A stretch of DNA of 41,071 bases. It comes from an uncultured Schlesneria sp. Lineage in GTDB: Bacteria; Planctomycetota; Planctomycetia; Planctomycetales; Planctomycetaceae. The position numbers and the translations under genes are program-made. Position 1 is the stretch's first letter, and every line of letters starts with the position of its first letter. The stretch lies in contig CAIMFH010000123.1 in assembly GCA_903840265.1 (NCBI GenBank), positions 1 through 41,071 of the forward strand. The letters are read 5' to 3'. Below the pieces are notes generated by a model, which saw only the letters and a list, made by a program, of their open reading frames with translations, was not told the origin of the DNA and searched no databases. This document shows positions 40,520 to 41,071 of the stretch, in pieces.

Positions 40520-41071
40520 CTAGAAGAATCCGCCACCACCACCACCCATGCCTCCCATCGCGCCGCCAAACGGGCGGTCGCCAGGCTCCAGTGTCGCGGC
40601 TTCGCTGGCAATGTTCAGCCTGGACAGCAAGTTTTGAATCTCGCGATGAACTTGTTGAGATTGACGGATAATGAGTACCGACCTTGGTCGGACGACAACG
40701 CTTTTGACAGAACTTTCTTCGACTTTGGCTTCCGGTTTATTGCTCTTCTCTTTGACCGGATGCAAAACCTGAACTTCGAGAGATCCTCCCGAGACGACTC
40801 CATCAACGTGATCAAGCTGCGGTGCCGAAGCGACGAGATGAATCGATCTCGTTTCGCCATCAACGGACGCCCACTTGTCGGGTTCCACCAAGCTGGGAAG
40901 CGTTTTGCATAGATCCGCGGCGATCTCACTCGACATACGATAGTACTTCGTGACCAACTTCGGCTGTCGATTCGTTCGATCCACATCAACCATTTGGCCA
41001 ATCCCTTGGCGACGCAACTGCTCGAATAAGGCTTGGATTTCGGTTTGAACTTGTTCTGTTTGCTTCACTAG
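40520..41071 (-). CDS. Glycine-rich C-terminal hypothetical protein (partial, 5' end outside window)
   Basis: At least 183 codons are present. The frame is open to the last base, so the gene continues beyond the window; the GTG at 41066-41068 is not necessarily its start. Two related motifs occur: EQVQTEIQALFEQLRRQ near the left end and QSQQVHREIQNLLSRLNIA near the C terminus, each of the form Gln-x-Val-x-x-Glu-Ile-x-x-Leu/Phe. The tail ends in a glycine-rich stretch (AMGGMGGGGGGFF). This pattern is common in planctomycete repeat proteins of unknown function with a secreted amino terminus, sometimes described as having secretin-like repeats. Confidence 0.6.
   Translation of the reverse strand, partial: LVKQTEQVQTEIQALFEQLRRQGIGQMVDVDRTNRQPKLVTKYYRMSSEIAADLCKTLPSLVEPDKWASVDGETRSIHLVASAPQLDHVDGVVSGGSLEVQVLHPVKEKSNKPEAKVEESSVKSVVVRPRSVLIIRQSQQVHREIQNLLSRLNIASEAATLEPGDRPFGGAMGGMGGGGGGFF

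Overview
The window looks like chromosomal DNA of a planctomycete (Planctomycetota, most likely order Planctomycetales). The call rests on gene families that are typical of that phylum: a PSCyt1/DUF1549/DUF1553 cytochrome-type protein (8045-11431), a Tat-exported DUF1552 protein (33832-35151), a DUF1559 pseudopilin-like protein (15769-16023), two secreted PQQ-type beta-propellers (35378-39779), and GC-rich, loosely packed genes separated by short dispersed palindromic repeats. No rRNA, tRNA, CRISPR array, transposase or phage gene was recognised. Genus and species cannot be fixed from the sequence alone.

Layout. 1-88: end of a 20-bp tandem repeat. 89-983: no convincing gene, one good terminator. 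984-5701: a DsbD-type disulfide reductase, an LssY_C-domain membrane protein and, convergently, a Tat-exported sugar isomerase-like protein. 6069-7995: TadC-like secretion protein plus a degenerate FHA-domain membrane protein. 8045-11431: the large DUF1549/DUF1553 protein. 11626-12908: a small membrane protein and an ExeA/GspA-like AAA ATPase. 12937-13521: exported MsrB. 13963-16023: a GspE/PilB ATPase and a miniature DUF1559 protein. 16126-16485: STAS protein.

16670-23492 is a surface-glycan region. It holds two glycosyltransferases (GT4-like and GT2), a small SAM methyltransferase, a TylF-type methyltransferase, a zinc-ribbon methyltransferase and a sugar C-methyltransferase, with apparent gene remnants at 21878-22236. 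The four methyltransferases point to a heavily methylated polysaccharide or lipopolysaccharide.

23731-26811: hslV, hslU and an LpxL/HtrB-type acyltransferase. 27160-29345: Rieske ferredoxin, a proline/charge-rich secreted protein and scpB. 29661-33206: two tandem GH3-family (adenylate-forming superfamily) proteins, rare in bacteria. 33272-39779, minus strand: a zinc-ribbon membrane protein, the DUF1552 protein and two PQQ propellers. 39989-40450: a START/SRPBCC-like protein. 40520-41071: 3' part of a glycine-rich protein that runs off the window.

Functional themes. Secretion or pilus parts (TadC, FHA, ExeA-like, GspE/PilB, DUF1559) are scattered through 6-16 kb rather than in one operon. Envelope redox and repair are represented by DsbD and MsrB. 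Cell-surface construction is represented by the glycan cluster and LpxL. Intergenic regions repeatedly carry short palindromic repeats belonging to at least two families with more than one copy in this window.
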